This document shows, in pieces, positions 63,255 to 64,000 of a stretch of 64,000 nucleotides of DNA (positions are counted from its first letter, which is position 1; the number at the start of each line of letters is the position of its first letter). Made by a program: the position numbers and the translations under genes. Below the pieces are notes generated by a model. That model was given only the letters and a program-made list of their open reading frames with translations, was not told where the DNA came from and ran no database searches. Source of the stretch: CATOSD01 sp965203135 (GTDB lineage Bacteria > Chloroflexota > Dehalococcoidia > Lucifugimonadales > CATOSD01); assembly GCA_965203135.1 (NCBI GenBank), contig CBDBBO010000003.1:270514-334513 (forward strand), read 5' to 3'.

Positions 63255-64000
63255 ATGAACATCGACTCGAACACCCCTCTGCCGCTTGCGGGCGTGCGCT
63301 CGCTGGAGCTCGCCGAAATCTGGGCCGGGCCGTTCTGCGGCGTGCTGCTGGGCGACCTGGGCGCGGAGGTCATCAAGGTCGAGTCCATCCAGCGCATAGC
63401 GCGCGGCCCCGTGCGGCCTCCCCAGGGTTCGGCGGGCTATCCGGACGGGAGACCCCGGCGAGCGGCCCTGGAACCGCGCCGCCAACTTCAACGGCCTCAA
63501 CCGCAACAAGCTGGGCCTCACGCTCGACCTGGGCGATCCGAAGGGGGCCGACGCCTTCAAGGAGCTTGTGAGCATCAGCGACGTGGTGGTGTCCAACTAC
63601 GCCTACGGCGTGATGACCGAGAAGTTCGGCCTCGATTACGAGACGCTGAGGCGCGTGAAGCCGGACATAGTGATGCTGCTGATGCCGGGTTTCGGCAACA
63701 CCGGCCCCTACAAGCGCTACCGCAGCATGGGCATGACCATCGACGCGCTGTCGGGCCACTCCTCGCAGCGCGGCTACCCCGATCTGGATCTTTCCACGCT
63801 GTCGCCGGTGCATCACCCGGACGCCGTGGGGGGCGCGACGGCGGCGTTCGCGGTGTGCACCGCGCTGCAAAGGCGCAATCGCACCGGCCAGGGCCAGTTC
63901 ATCGACATGGCGCAGGCGGAGTCGTTCATCCCGCACATGGGCGAGGCGGTGCTCGAGTACGGCATGACGAGCCGTCCGAGGGCGCGGCGGGGCAACCGCC
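63255..64000 (+). pseudogene. Family III CoA-transferase, partial at window edge, one frameshift
   Basis: The start LPLAGVRSLELAEIWAGPFCGVLLGDLGAEVIKVESIQRIARG is followed by a shift near 63447 (an extra G) into GDPGERPWNRAANFNGLNRNKLGLTLDLGDPKGADAFKEL, VVVSNYAYGVMTEKFGLDYE and GQGQFIDMAQAESFIPHMGEAVLEYG. The gene runs off the right edge. Fourth CoA transferase in a row, 22 bp behind the third. Confidence 0.8.

Overview
The window looks like chromosomal DNA of a Chloroflexota bacterium, most likely a Dehalococcoidia/SAR202-type lineage. The grounds are high GC (clearly above 60 % by eye outside one lower-GC block), family III (CaiB/BaiF) CoA-transferase paralogues in tandem, F420/flavin-type LLM oxidoreductases, amidohydrolases, a GcvT-H-PA-PB glycine cleavage operon, and secreted proteins with Thr/Ala and Thr/Pro low-complexity stretches of the kind common in this phylum. 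The assignment is inferred from gene content only; no rRNA is present.

Layout. 1-6.2 kb (mostly minus): rho, pyrG, a class IV aminotransferase, an enoyl-CoA hydratase and a GreA-type factor with an unusual N-terminal domain. 6.35-7.58 kb: insertion sequence copy 1. 7.6-11.5 kb: peptide/opine-type ABC importer (binding protein and two permeases, no ATPases). 11.5-15.6 kb: Lrp/AsnC regulator, citrate synthase, a small zinc-ribbon protein, a MidA-like methyltransferase and an HD hydrolase. 15.0-21.4 kb (minus): one long operon-like array gcvT-gcvH-gcvPA-gcvPB, a peroxiredoxin-like selenoprotein, trmI and the HD protein. 21.8-34.5 kb: a lower-GC accessory island. In it two secreted proteins, one unidentified ORF and one cytoplasmic protein are each split by a different insertion sequence, and an ATPase plus nuclease-like pair lies next to tRNA-Val and tRNA-Met. 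34.8-42 kb: metallo-hydrolase, LLM oxidoreductases, CD225/DUF2752 membrane proteins, VapBC, and an agmatinase-like/amidohydrolase/LLM operon. 42.1-50 kb: purA, HicB-like and NYN proteins, a secreted trypsin-like protease, asd-dapA and a membrane protein. 50.1-54.5 kb: CinA-nucleotidyltransferase fusion, then UbiD, UbiA and UbiX, which together fit prenyl-quinone (probably menaquinone) synthesis. 54.5-64 kb: ThDP enzyme, PHP enzyme, 2-hydroxyacid dehydrogenase, cupin and four CoA transferases.

The strongest observation is the selenoprotein at 16568-17026. The peroxidatic cysteine position is an in-frame TGA, and it is followed at the expected distance by a 12-bp hairpin with a 3-nt bulge and a G-starting apical loop, which fits a bacterial SECIS. 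Other notable points are the GreA fusion, the candidate defence operon at 29.5-34.5 kb, insertion sequences whose target duplications collapse to restore reading frames, a dispersed hairpin repeat, and a cluster of about twelve single-base frameshifts confined to 50.8-63.5 kb that probably reflects sequence quality.
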